Shown here one piece after another: positions 46,341-58,300 of a stretch of 64,000 nucleotides of DNA (positions are counted from its first letter, which is position 1; each line of letters opens with the position of its first letter). A program made the translations under genes and the position numbers. This DNA is from Theodoxus fluviatilis (taxonomy: Eukaryota > Mollusca > Gastropoda > Cycloneritida > Neritidae): positions 77,501-141,500 of the forward strand of contig JAWQFJ010002861.1 in NCBI GenBank assembly GCA_034096865.1, written 5' to 3'. Below the pieces are notes generated by a model. That model was not told where the DNA came from. It saw nothing but the letters and a program-made list of their open reading frames with translations, and did no database searches.

Positions 46341-49300
46341 CTGCAGGTCAATCAAGCCATAAAATGAGCAACTATGCACTAAAACAATAACAAGAAGGGC
46401 AAAGCCCATACGACTCACATGCTTGACCTTGACCTTTATATGACCTTGACCTTCAGGTGACCTTCAAGGTCAAGGGCAAACAACTAAACCTAGCAATGAC
46501 ATCATACACTAAGAAATGATTTACACATTTTTTCCTACCAAAAATACACGTGACCTTGACCCAAGGTCAAGGTCATCCAAGGTCATGCAACACAAAGCTC
46601 TTAATTCAAGACATAGGAAGCACAATGGTGCTTATTGGCACTTTCTACCATGAGATATGGTCACTTTTAGTGGTTCACTACCACATTTTGGTCACATTTC
46701 ATAAGGGTCAAAGTGACCTTGACCTTGATGATATGTGACCAAATGTGTCTCATGATGAAAGTATAACATGTGCCCCACATAATTATTAAGTTTGAAACAG
46801 TTATCTGCCATAGTTCAGGGTCAAGGTCACTTCACAATATGTATACAATCCAACTTTGAAGAGCTCCTGTGACCTTGACCTTGAAGCAAGGTCAACCAAA
46901 CTGGTATCAATAGATAGGGCTTGCTTTGACCTATATACCACTTGTAGCTAAGGTCGCCATTCTCAATAACGTGGGAGAAAATTGGGAAAATGTGAAAAAT
47001 GACTGTTTTTGAGACCACATTTATGGCTCCTGTGACCTTGACCTTGAAGCAAGGTCAAGTCACTATGTATGTTTTTTGAGGCCTTGTCATCATACACCAT
47101 CATGCCACATTTGGTGTTGATAGACTTAATAGTCTCCGAGAAAAATCCAACGTTTAAGTTTTTTACGCCCGGACGGACGCCCGGACGGACGGACGACACG
47201 GCTGAGTACATAGACTCACTTTTGCTTCGCATGTGAGTCAAAAACAGTAGGATTCATCAAATTTATATAATCATCTTGTACACTATATTAACTGCAATAA
47301 ACAATAGTTCAAGTCTTTATATCATAAGTATCAATGTTCACAAGCTTGACAATCATATCTCTGAAACATGTCATGGCAAAAATTGGAATGCTGGCAATAA
47401 AGATGAAGTTTTCCAATAAAATGCACGCATGCATGCACGCACGCACACACTCAACTACTAGCACTGTACCAACCAACAAAAACCAAAACAACCATGTAAA
47501 ACATTAAACAGCCAAAAGCTGGCAAAAACAACTCAAGGGTCCATGATTTTTGACATAAACTGTTTAGCAAAACAATTCAGTTTTGGATCAATGTGCAAAG
47601 ATGGATCAACGTGACAAAGCAGAACTTAAACTATTGCAGGAAAAAAGAAAAACAAAAACAAGAAAAATGATTAAGTGTCAATATTAGTTTTCGTTAATTC
47701 ATCTAACTTCAAGCAAAAAAAAAAGTGTAAGACCTCATTCTCATTCATATCTGAAAATAGAGCAATGCAGGTTCCTGAGTCACTTCAACTCAAAGGACAG
47801 ACAAAACATCAAGAGCAATACACAGGGCAGGTGTTAGTGCTAGTACTGCTACCTACGGAGCTGCACACAGTGTACACCCAGACAGGAAGACAGAGGGCTG
47901 GAAAGGCAGGGCAGGGCAGGGCAAGGCAAAGCAAGCAGCTTCAAGCCGGAGTAGAACACAGTGACAGGAAAAGGATCACCAGAAAACAAGTCAGGGGAGA
48001 GAGGACCTGAAGAGAAAAGACAGGAAAGAAATGCCAGTCTCCTTGAGAATTCACAATCAAGCTTCTGAGACTATAGGCAAACCTTGTGACAGTACAAAGC
48101 CTGAGCATTCATTCCTCTCTCTAACATTCTATTTCTCTTGAGCAGGTAGTCTGACCACCTAGAGGAAATAGTCTTCCTCTCCACATCCCTTCCATCATCT
48201 CTCATTTTCTAATACTACTGCTATGGTAATATTTGAGCAAATATAGCTAAGAATGTGCAGTATGTTGTTTCATGCAATATAAAATGGTTTTGTGACACTG
48301 CAAAAGCAAGCAGAAGGCTGGAGTGGAAGACAATTCAAAGGACAAACTTTCTCACACTAGATATTGCATTTACACGGATCAACTGTCCATGCACAAAACC
48401 ATTTACACTGCTCAAATCTAAGTGAAACTAGAGCTGTCTCAATCACTGAACTTGAAACAACTCCCAACTCACAGGGTAGCACAAATACTAGGAATGCCTG
48501 ATACCTATGACACAAGCTCTTCACTTTTCCTGCTTCTATCCTTCACTACTGCAAAGGAGACAGGACATAGACCGACATCAGAAAACATGTAGGGCCTCAG
48601 AACATGAACCTAGGGTATAATAGCAATGGCAGATACTGTCCCACATACACTGTTCAAGATCCTCACTAGCCTTCTGCCTCAATCTCAGCTGAAAGTGATG
48701 ATAGAGCACCCATTTCTGCTCTTGTACATCATTCAATGAACAGATTACATGAATGGCCACAGCAAAATGAAACCCGAAGGCCTTTTCTACCAAGGTTTAC
48801 ATTCTTTTGACAGTTATGTGCTCATGCATTTTAAAAAATAATTTTAGATCTAATATCAGCATAAAGCTTTTTTTCTTCTTAACTCTGAAACAAATTGTTT
48901 CAAAATCCATTCTGCTGTGCTTGATCATACAATTGTGAAAGTGACAAAATGACATCTCACAAAGGCCGCTTCATACAAGGTACTTTGCAGAGACTAGTCA
49001 TGTCACTTGTCATGATGAGCCTAATGGCCAACTTATTAAGTGGAAAACCAAAGCAAGCAGATACCAAAGGTCTCAAACTAACTGTCCGACATAGGAACTC
49101 GAAATGAGCTGATGATAAAACCAGATAAAACATCCAAGTGGTCCAACCTGGACAACATGGCTTCTATTAATAGAAGAGATAACCATAACAAGACCTGCCA
49201 ACAGTTCTTTGACCAAGAGATCAATAACAGTTATATTCATGAGAGCAAAGAACCAGAAGTACTTTCACACTGCTTGAAGCATGTACTGAGAGACCCCGTG

Positions 49301-52300
49301 TGGCCTTCAACTCCTCAATCTTGTACTCCCTTCTACAGAACCAGTGACAATACTCTTCATCGGGTGAATCACAGTACCGAACCTAAAACCACTCACACTT
49401 TCAGTGACAAGTGTGAAGATTTGAAGGTTTAAAACCAGAGAGCTCACTCCAGCTGCTCATCCCCATTTTGAGAGAAGCCGAGGGACAAGTCAGGCCATTC
49501 ACACAACAGACACCATCAAACGACACTGCGCTGCCTGGTGCACCCACCACAAAGCAAAGAGGACAAAGACTGCATCACATATGGCAATCTCTGTGGACCC
49601 CTTGCCTGCAGAATGGACTTACAAGGCAGTGGTCCCTGTGGGAAGACCTGAGGAGAGAGAACTCGCCCCAGAGATGCATTCAGGGCCATGGCTGCAGGGG
49701 GGGCTGCCAGGCCAAGGGAAGAGTGGACAGCATTGCTGCATGGGACCAGTGCTGCAGGTGTCGGCAGGTACATACCCCTCACACCTTGGAGCTGCAGTCT
49801 GGGGTCCACCATCCTCTGCTGCTGAGCCGCTTGCCGGGCAGCCATTTGATTGAAGGGGTGCAGCTGGTTGACTGTGGGAGACAAGTGCCAGATAGAGCTC
49901 CTTGCATTGGGTCAAGAGTTGCTTTGGGTCATCTACTACATTAACTCAATGATGACGCGTCGCATCATATGAAGCGGTGTGGTGAGCAACGCTTGATGAC
50001 ACACCGCATCATAAGTGATGAACACTACAGATCCTCCGTCCCAGTATTTCAAGACAATAGGGTACTGCCAGACTTTGTTCACACATGTGGCAAGGGAGCA
50101 TTCCCAACCTCAATCACGCTAGCTTCACAGTAGCACAATGATATTGTTGAAATCACTATGCAAGAATCAGATGAAGAATGTGCTTTTTTCCACAAAGAAT
50201 GCGAGGAAGATGCCGTTGTGGAGGAGCAGATGCTGAAATTGATCAAGAACTGATTGCCAAAGATAGCATGTACAGGTCAGTTTCCGAACTATCAGGAATT
50301 AGAGTGCTGTAAGCAATTCAGAGGTCCGGTAAAAAGCTTTTTTTTTTGCCAGGCAGTACCCTTCTTTGTTGCAATAGTATATTCGAAGTAAAAAGAGTGT
50401 GGAAATGACATTGATCTACAAGGATACAGGAGACAAGGAGCTTAACAATTATGGCAACAGTTTTTGAAGAGTTTGACTAGTGCTTTTTCAGCAATTTCTT
50501 TTCAAATGCAGAAAAACATGCATCTCCATGCAATGCAAGCTAATAATAGGACAGTCTTCAATAAGTTAAGAGTATTGAGGATGAGCTCTCCTGTTTCTAA
50601 GCACTGCAGTGTACTTTAATTTCAAAATGGATCTCTAGCTCTCCCATTTCCATGAGCTGTATTGCATCCCAACACCTAAACTTAGTGAGATGCCTCCCAA
50701 GAGGGTACTTAAAGAACACAACATCTCTCGGGTATTATGTAGCAACGCATCTGGCAAACTGAATGTAGTCACAGAAAATTGGGGAAGACATACTTCATGA
50801 CATTACGACAGAGTACTCTTAGAAGTGAAGCAAAAAAAGAGGGAAAATAATGTTGGTGTTAATTTCTTTAAAAACTAGAACCAGTACCATGCATGAAAAT
50901 GTTCACTGCGTATTCACACAGAGACATGGAAACGGACTAAATGTATCAAAATGACATGATTAAAGTAATAACTTATGCAGCCAAGTAGACTTCATGCCAA
51001 ATGAACACAAGAACCCAGCCAGTTTTCTGCATGAATCTCATTTCTCCTGCCCATTCTAAGATGTTAGCCCAGTTCACTACAAGCTCACGCTGGAGCTACT
51101 CCACTAATACTTCAGGCATTTGCCAATGCTGCCTTGCCTGCTCACCTCTTCCGGCCTGCATCAACTGCTGCATGAGGAGAGGGTTGCCGGCCGTAGCCTG
51201 CTGAACAGTAGTGGGTGGCAACACCCCAGCCTGGAGGGGCATGCGGCCGGTGATGGGCATGCCAAAGGGGGGTGTGGACACTATGGGGTGCCGCCCTGAC
51301 AGCTGCACTGCCTGGCGGGCCTGTTGCAGCATGCGCTGCTGCTCCATCAGCTTCTGGATGTCCAAACTGATGCCACCACCTGGCCCCATTCCTCCGCCAC
51401 CAGTTCCCATTCCCCCACCACCACAACCTGTGCCTATGATGGGCCTCTGTCCCGGCATGTCGGCGCGGCTGACAGGAGCCCCTATCAAGGGCCGAGGTAG
51501 AGCGGTAGCGTTCATGGTGCTGGGGTTGGGAGAACTGCTAGGGGGTACAGGTGGGGCTGCTGCCACAACAAAACGAAAAATAATGCATGTATTTGGGTTG
51601 TTTTTCCCATGCAAATTCATTCATCAAGAATGTGAGAAAATATAAGTTTCTATTTTTAAAAAATTAATGCAGCATGCTCATTTCTTTATTATTCACTTTA
51701 ATTTCATGCCTTAGGACAGCTAATAAGGAAATTATACACAAAGAAAATAAAATCTTTAGACTATCTACTTTATTGAATCATACTAAGAATATAATTTCTC
51801 AATGCTGGCAACTTTACACTGCTGGTAAAGGATGGATGGGTGAGTGGATGGATACAGTTTTACTGCCTATCAGCCTGAAAAGGCTATGTAAAGCAATTGA
51901 GCAAGAAAATCACAAGAATAAAGTAGGCCCAAATTGTCATGATGTCCCTAGTTACTTTGCCTCTTACGAATCACGTAGGGAGACGTGGAGGGTCTTTTCT
52001 GACCCCAACCCACAGGGGTTTGCTGGCAAAGGAGCCAAGCAAGAACACTGAATGCTGCCTACCTTTGACAATTGGCCGTCCCTGAATGGGAGGCTGCTGG
52101 TTCTGTGCTGCTGCGGGAGCATTCTGCATGGTCCCCTGGCCAACCAGGGCACGTGCCTGCTTGGGCTTCTCATTGCCAACCATCGCCATCAGCTGGCTGG
52201 CCAGACTCTGGCCCTGCTGGCCCAGATTGAACTGCAACAAGGAGTCACCTTGCTGGTCAAGTGCAAGGGAAACCAGCAGCTCTTCAAGCTTTCCCCCGCT

Positions 52301-55300
52301 TCTGCACCCAAATGATCTAGTCCTTTCTGCCAATACAGGACTCAAGAGTTCAAAACTTCATACATGACAAAATTCATCAATACAATGAACAAAACAAAAA
52401 ACACCCTTCATACAACTAACATCATCAAGTAGAGAGAGCTAGGAAATTTTGTAAACCTCTGTGAACAGCCAATCACAAGCGGTGACAATAGCAGATGACA
52501 TTCAGCCTGCTCCCTCGCTGTCTGGCATGGGGGTGATCTTACGCGAGGCTAGAAGAGGCTTAAAATAGGCATTTGTGCTACAGAAGCCAGGCTGAGCAGG
52601 TCTAATACCTAGCCAATTAAATTTATGTTCATATTTGTAATTCAAAAACGAGATAATAGATAACCTCCTGTATCTATTGGTTTGTTCCTTGGGTGAAACC
52701 ATGACCTTGCACCAAATTTAATCAGACTCAGTTTTTGAGTTATTTTGACTAATCACAAATGGATGAACTAACAAACTAACCAGTGAACAAAAATTACCCC
52801 CTTTAGCAGAGGTAACAATGCCTCACATTTTATTTCATGCTAATCTATCATAATGATGAATTATCCCTCCACCACAACCACTACTTCAAGGTGCAGGCAT
52901 CTCACAGCACACAAGCCCAGCAACAAGATGCCGACAACACGCACCTCCATGGAGGATGGCTCACTGCCAAGCTGGGAGGAAGGAGCATTGTTGACATTGT
53001 GGTCAACAGGTTGACCAAACTCCATTGCAGTTCCGGGCAGTTGGAGCAGGGTCTGAGAGGAGCTGGGGCCATTCACCCTGAGCATCTCGCCTTCCTTGCC
53101 ACTGTCCTGCGCCGTGTTGTTGCTCCGGTTGGCCAATGCCTCTCTGGCTGCTGTGTCACCCCCAGGACCTGACAGGGGAGGCAGTTTTTCCCCTGCTTTC
53201 TTGTCCACCTTCCCTTGGCCCTGGCCCTGATCTGCTCAACACACAAGCACACAAATGTCCAAAATGTGATTTGCTCTCATTACACATCTAATAATCCCAA
53301 CAACTTTAATTACGCATTTTCTAAACCATTTTCTTTCTGTGTGCCCTAAAATGGAGAGACAAGAAGTCAAAAGTATTTCAATGAAAATTGAATGAATAAG
53401 CTCAGTATTGCAAGGGAAGAAAAGGGAGCACAAGGGAAGGGAGAGGGAGGAGATATGGGGGGCAGAAGCAGAGGAGAAGTAGATAGACTAGTTAACAGTC
53501 AAAATTAATTAATGAAAATTTCAAGAACAAGTGGCAAATCACAAATGTAATAATTTTTTAGAGAATCCATCTAATGCACATTATGAATCCACCTTTTCTT
53601 ATGTAGCTACGAAGTATGTCTACCAACCTTGGCTGTCTCCTTCAGCATCTGTCTTAGTCAACTTCTCTTTCTCCGTCACTCGATCTGAATGCATCTTCTT
53701 GATGACTGACGTAGGAGTGAAAGCCACTGACACAGTCTGCAATCAAAGGGGAAGCATATCAAGTGGTAGGAAGCTGGGTATTGAATTTCCCAGACTACCT
53801 CACATCTAGTTAAAGATCAAGAGCTTAGTGCCAACTTTTCACAATATATCAAACTTATTCCTGACATAACTCTCAAACTTGCAACACAATGTCAAAAGAC
53901 ATCCCACTTCAAGTAACAAATCTCTCATACATCAAGTGACAACAAAGTTAACTTCATACACTTTCGCCCATGAAGTTCATTTGGCTTTTCACAGTTTATC
54001 AGAAATTTCTTCTGTATTATCACCCAGTTTTCATCATGCCACAGACAAAACCAATGTGACATTGCTTGCTTTTGAAATATAAATGAAGGAATGCTATATC
54101 AAACCACTCAGAATAAGCATCTTTTGGCAGCCCTACCAAGCTGAAAAAGATGCTACAGACCTTGTTCTGGCCAGGTGTGGGGGTGCCAGGAATGGAGGAG
54201 GCACTGGCAGGACGAGCCTGGCCACCCGGAACATTGGTCACATTGGGAGATCGGGCTCTGGAAAAGGCAGCAGGAAATACATTAACTACTCATTAAAAAG
54301 ACTGAACTTTAGGTGGAAAGGAAATAATAAAACTTAAAGAAACATCTTCACTTGATCTTCAATCATCTTTAACTTCATTTAAAACTGTTCATCAGCTCAA
54401 GATGACCATGTCTTTGACTATACACTTGCTCCTTAGAAGTAACAACCAACAAGAATATATCAGTCACATAAACCCAAACTATAAGGATATTCCATGAGAA
54501 TCAACAAAGACCAGAGCATTCTATTCAATAAGAAATTAAGTCCCAGAAGAATCTTCATCCACTTCAAACAAAACACACAGGCAAGATATGACCGCACATC
54601 TCATTCATGACAAAGCACAAAAGCAACTGCACCCCTCACCTCTCCTGCTGCTTCTTCATGAAGCGTTCCTTTTGGTCCTCCAGCTGCCTCTTGATGAGGG
54701 CGTTCTGCATGATGGCCTGCGTGTGCAGCACCAGGTCCTGGGGGCTCAGCACTCGGCCTGGAAGCACGTTGCTCTGTGGCCCCTGTCACACACAGCAAGG
54801 TGGGTCACTATAGCCTGCAACTGTCTAGCACTTGTTGCAAAGAAAACAATACCACCAGCTAAGCAAGCCTCCATAATATAACTGCTTGTAGGCTCTCTGC
54901 AACTGACTTGCCTGTTTACATGCCCCAACTCGAGCAAACCCTCACAATTCAACTCCTTGAATCAGATGAAACAGCTTTATTGATACGAAATTGACAACTT
55001 TAACAAGTTAAAAAAGCCTGGTGCAACCTTTCAACTACATTTTAGTCAACAATGAGGTGCTATGAGTTTCAATATTTTGATGTTCTATATTTGCGAGGTG
55101 CAGGTGGCTCAACTGATCAGCAACAAATGCTGTAAAAAAAAATACACAAAGAAATGACTGTAATGAAGGGCAGTGCAAGTGGCTGAATCAATGACTTACG
55201 CCCAGAGTGTTGGGGGCAAGGGCCTGACCCTGGCCAGACAGAGGGCGGGGAATGGGATGGATTGGAGACGGCGCACTAAGGTGCGAGGGGGGCTGTTGGC

Positions 55301-58300
55301 CAAACACTGTAAATGCAGGAATCAGGCAGCTTTTACAGACCTCTGGCATCGAACTCCAACTAGACTAAGGTATTTCATCTCATCAAATACAGAAGAATCC
55401 AATAAGACTAGAACTTTCATTGCTACCTTGAATCAACATATTTCACTCCCATCTTAAGATACTAGCCAAAAGAAATTTAACTGACATCTCTGCAAATTTA
55501 CTGGGGTTTACTAGCTTACCGCAACTAATTTTCACTTCATTTAGATTTGACCATTTTATTTGAGAGCATACATGGGTGCCTGCGAGGTGCAAGTTTGTAT
55601 GGCTAAAGCATATCAGTTATGAATATGTTTATGGTGCAAGTGTGAATTCAGGGGAACAGCTGTGATTACAGGATGGGAATAAATCATATATAGTTTAGGT
55701 GTATCTTTCATTTATATTTAATATTAAACTTCAGTAATAATCCTACTAATTTATTTTCATTTTGATGTATAAAGTGCATTTCATCTATTTGAATTTGATT
55801 TCACATTTACATCTGGACAATACTGTTTAAATCACTACTTTCTCCATCCGTTCCATTAATGATGTACATGAGTGAGTAAATGTGATAAATGAACTTTCAA
55901 CTTTACTTTTCAACAATTTGGTGGCAATTTCATCATGAGCCTGAAGACTAGTCTACTTCACATTCTAGCACTCAATGTAAAAACAAAATTCATTGGGATA
56001 AATCAAGCATAAATAGACCTTCAAACATTTCTATCCTATCAAATCTTTCCGACAAACAAGAGCAAAACCCCCAAAGCAGATTAGAAGACAAGAATGCATC
56101 TCCTGGACTACGCATATCACAAGTGCAAAGCACAGAGCATCTAGCAGCAACTCACTGATGGGCGAGGGGACTCGAGCAGACGAAGCCTGGACCTGCCCCT
56201 GCTTAGCCAGGAAGGCAGCAGGAATGCTGGTGGGAGTGGGCGAGTTCATCTGGGGAGTGGTGGGAAGAACCGTGGGGAGGCGGGTGGCAGGGGAAGGGGG
56301 CTTGGTGATGATGGAGGGGTTCATGAAGCCAGCAAGGCTCTCGGCGGCACCCCGGTGAAAGCTAGCCAACTGTTGTTGCTGTTGCTGTTGTTGCTGGTGC
56401 TGCTGCAGGATGTTGTGCTGGTGTGCTTGCAGGAGGCTCTGCTGCTGCAGAAGCTGCTGCTGCTGCGCCTGTTGCAGGAGTGCCTGCTGCTGAATCCGCA
56501 GCTGCTGCTGCATGGACTGCTGTTGCAGGGACTGCTGCTGCAGGTGCAGCTGCTGCTCTTTGTTCCGCAACAAAGCCTGCCAGTGAGAGGGGAAAATGTG
56601 CAGACTAGCAACTCAGGAGGCAAAGGAGGGTTTTGCTTGGACACCTTGTTTCAAGTTCACTGGGAATTACAACCACAACATAAACCCGGTTTTGTTTGAG
56701 TTTATTATCTGCATCTGAAACCCCGATCCAAACCAAGATATTACTTTTCTCAACTCTGCCTGGTCCTCGTGAGAAATATTTGCCAATATTGAACTGAAAT
56801 TAAACATGCACAAAAAATAGTTGTGGTTAAGGGAACACAGGGGTGGGGGGTTGTCGATGGGACAGCCTGAACTTTTTCAAAATAAGAAAAAGCCAGATTG
56901 GACATAAACCGAATTTTCTTTCACTGACAACGCTTTTTTAAAACTTATATAGTGGATTGTCCAAGTGCTCATGGGGTGGAGAAGATGGGACAGCACCCAC
57001 TTCATTGTTTACTGTCAATTTTTTTTTTTTTCATAATTGGAAAAAGTAACGGGTAGGCAGAAAAAATACAAGCGTGGTGTTGCCATAACCATAACAATAT
57101 TTTGTTGTTGATCTTATTCCATATCAAAGCAAGATGACAGCTCCACCTGGTTGGAATAGACCATTGAAATGACCGTCTCAGGCATGTAAATCAGTTTTCC
57201 TATTATTGGGTGGAAGTGTGTCAGGATGGAGATCACCTCACCACCATCATTCTTCTTGACAAGTGTACAACAATAACAATAACAAAAACTTCAACCACTG
57301 TACGAAAGAGTCGCACAAATAACTAGTATAACGACGATGTGGCACAAACCTCAGCAGTCGCAGCAAACCAGGAATGCATCTCATAACATATGACAATCTA
57401 GCAAATGCCAAATGAAATGGGCCGTTTGTCTTTCCTCCAAAATCCAGAATAAATCACTTACATTCATAAACTCATTGTGGGCAGGCTGTGAAACCCTAGA
57501 TGCTGGAGAAATAGTTCTCATGTCATCTGCAATCTGTAACAGGATAGAAAAATAAATAAAAAAACTTCTACCCCGAACAGAAACTGCCGTAGAAAGTGCA
57601 GCAACCTAACAAATCCTCTGTACTCCTGAAAAAGTACACTAAATCGAAACAATCGCACCATATCTTCACCTGCCGTGAAGCAGTGTGCTTTTCCCTTTCT
57701 TCCCAAGTGACCTCAAATTGTGCCCTACCCTTCCAAGTCCAACATTGAACCACTGTGCCACCATCTCAAAACCACTATCTTCATGAAGTAAACTCAGCTA
57801 CTTGTCTGCCCACAATTGCACATTTCTGTCAACCTACTACACAGCCACGACTGTCAAACAGCAAGGCAACCCTGAGACCATGCCAATCTCTAAATTTCCA
57901 CCTCATCCCTACTCCTGCCTGCTTCCATCCCGCACACCCACCTGCTGCCTCAAGGGATCCGTCACACCAGCTGCAGGAGCAGCAGCACCAGCTTTCATTA
58001 GAGACAGCAACTTGTTGAAAGCAGATGAATCACCGTCATCTGACTTCTCCTGGGCAGACTGGCTGGAGGCCGAGCGCTCGCCTGACACGTCTGATGTCTC
58101 CCGAGTCTTTTGGTGGATCTCAGCCTCAAGTTCAGCAACAGTCTTACCCTTCCGCATCAGATCTGCAAGCATCAAGGCCAACACTTCTGATGGCAGAAAG
58201 ATGATACAGCATAAAAACCTAGGAGAGATGTTGCCATTCAAGTACCAAGAAACTTTAGTTTGACCAATGTCTATGCATCAGTTGGATGTTATGAAGAACT

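Noticed and set aside
46550..47241. Recurrent small ORFs in the half-site-rich elements
   Set aside because: The same peptides recur in every copy because the DNA is repeated. They are short, overlap on both strands and have no recognisable domain.
56355..56699. Plus-strand Leu/Ala-rich frames over the Gln-rich exon
   Set aside because: Antisense shadow of the CAG/CAA-rich EIF4ENIF1 exon, whose minus-strand frame has matching splice sites and phase.
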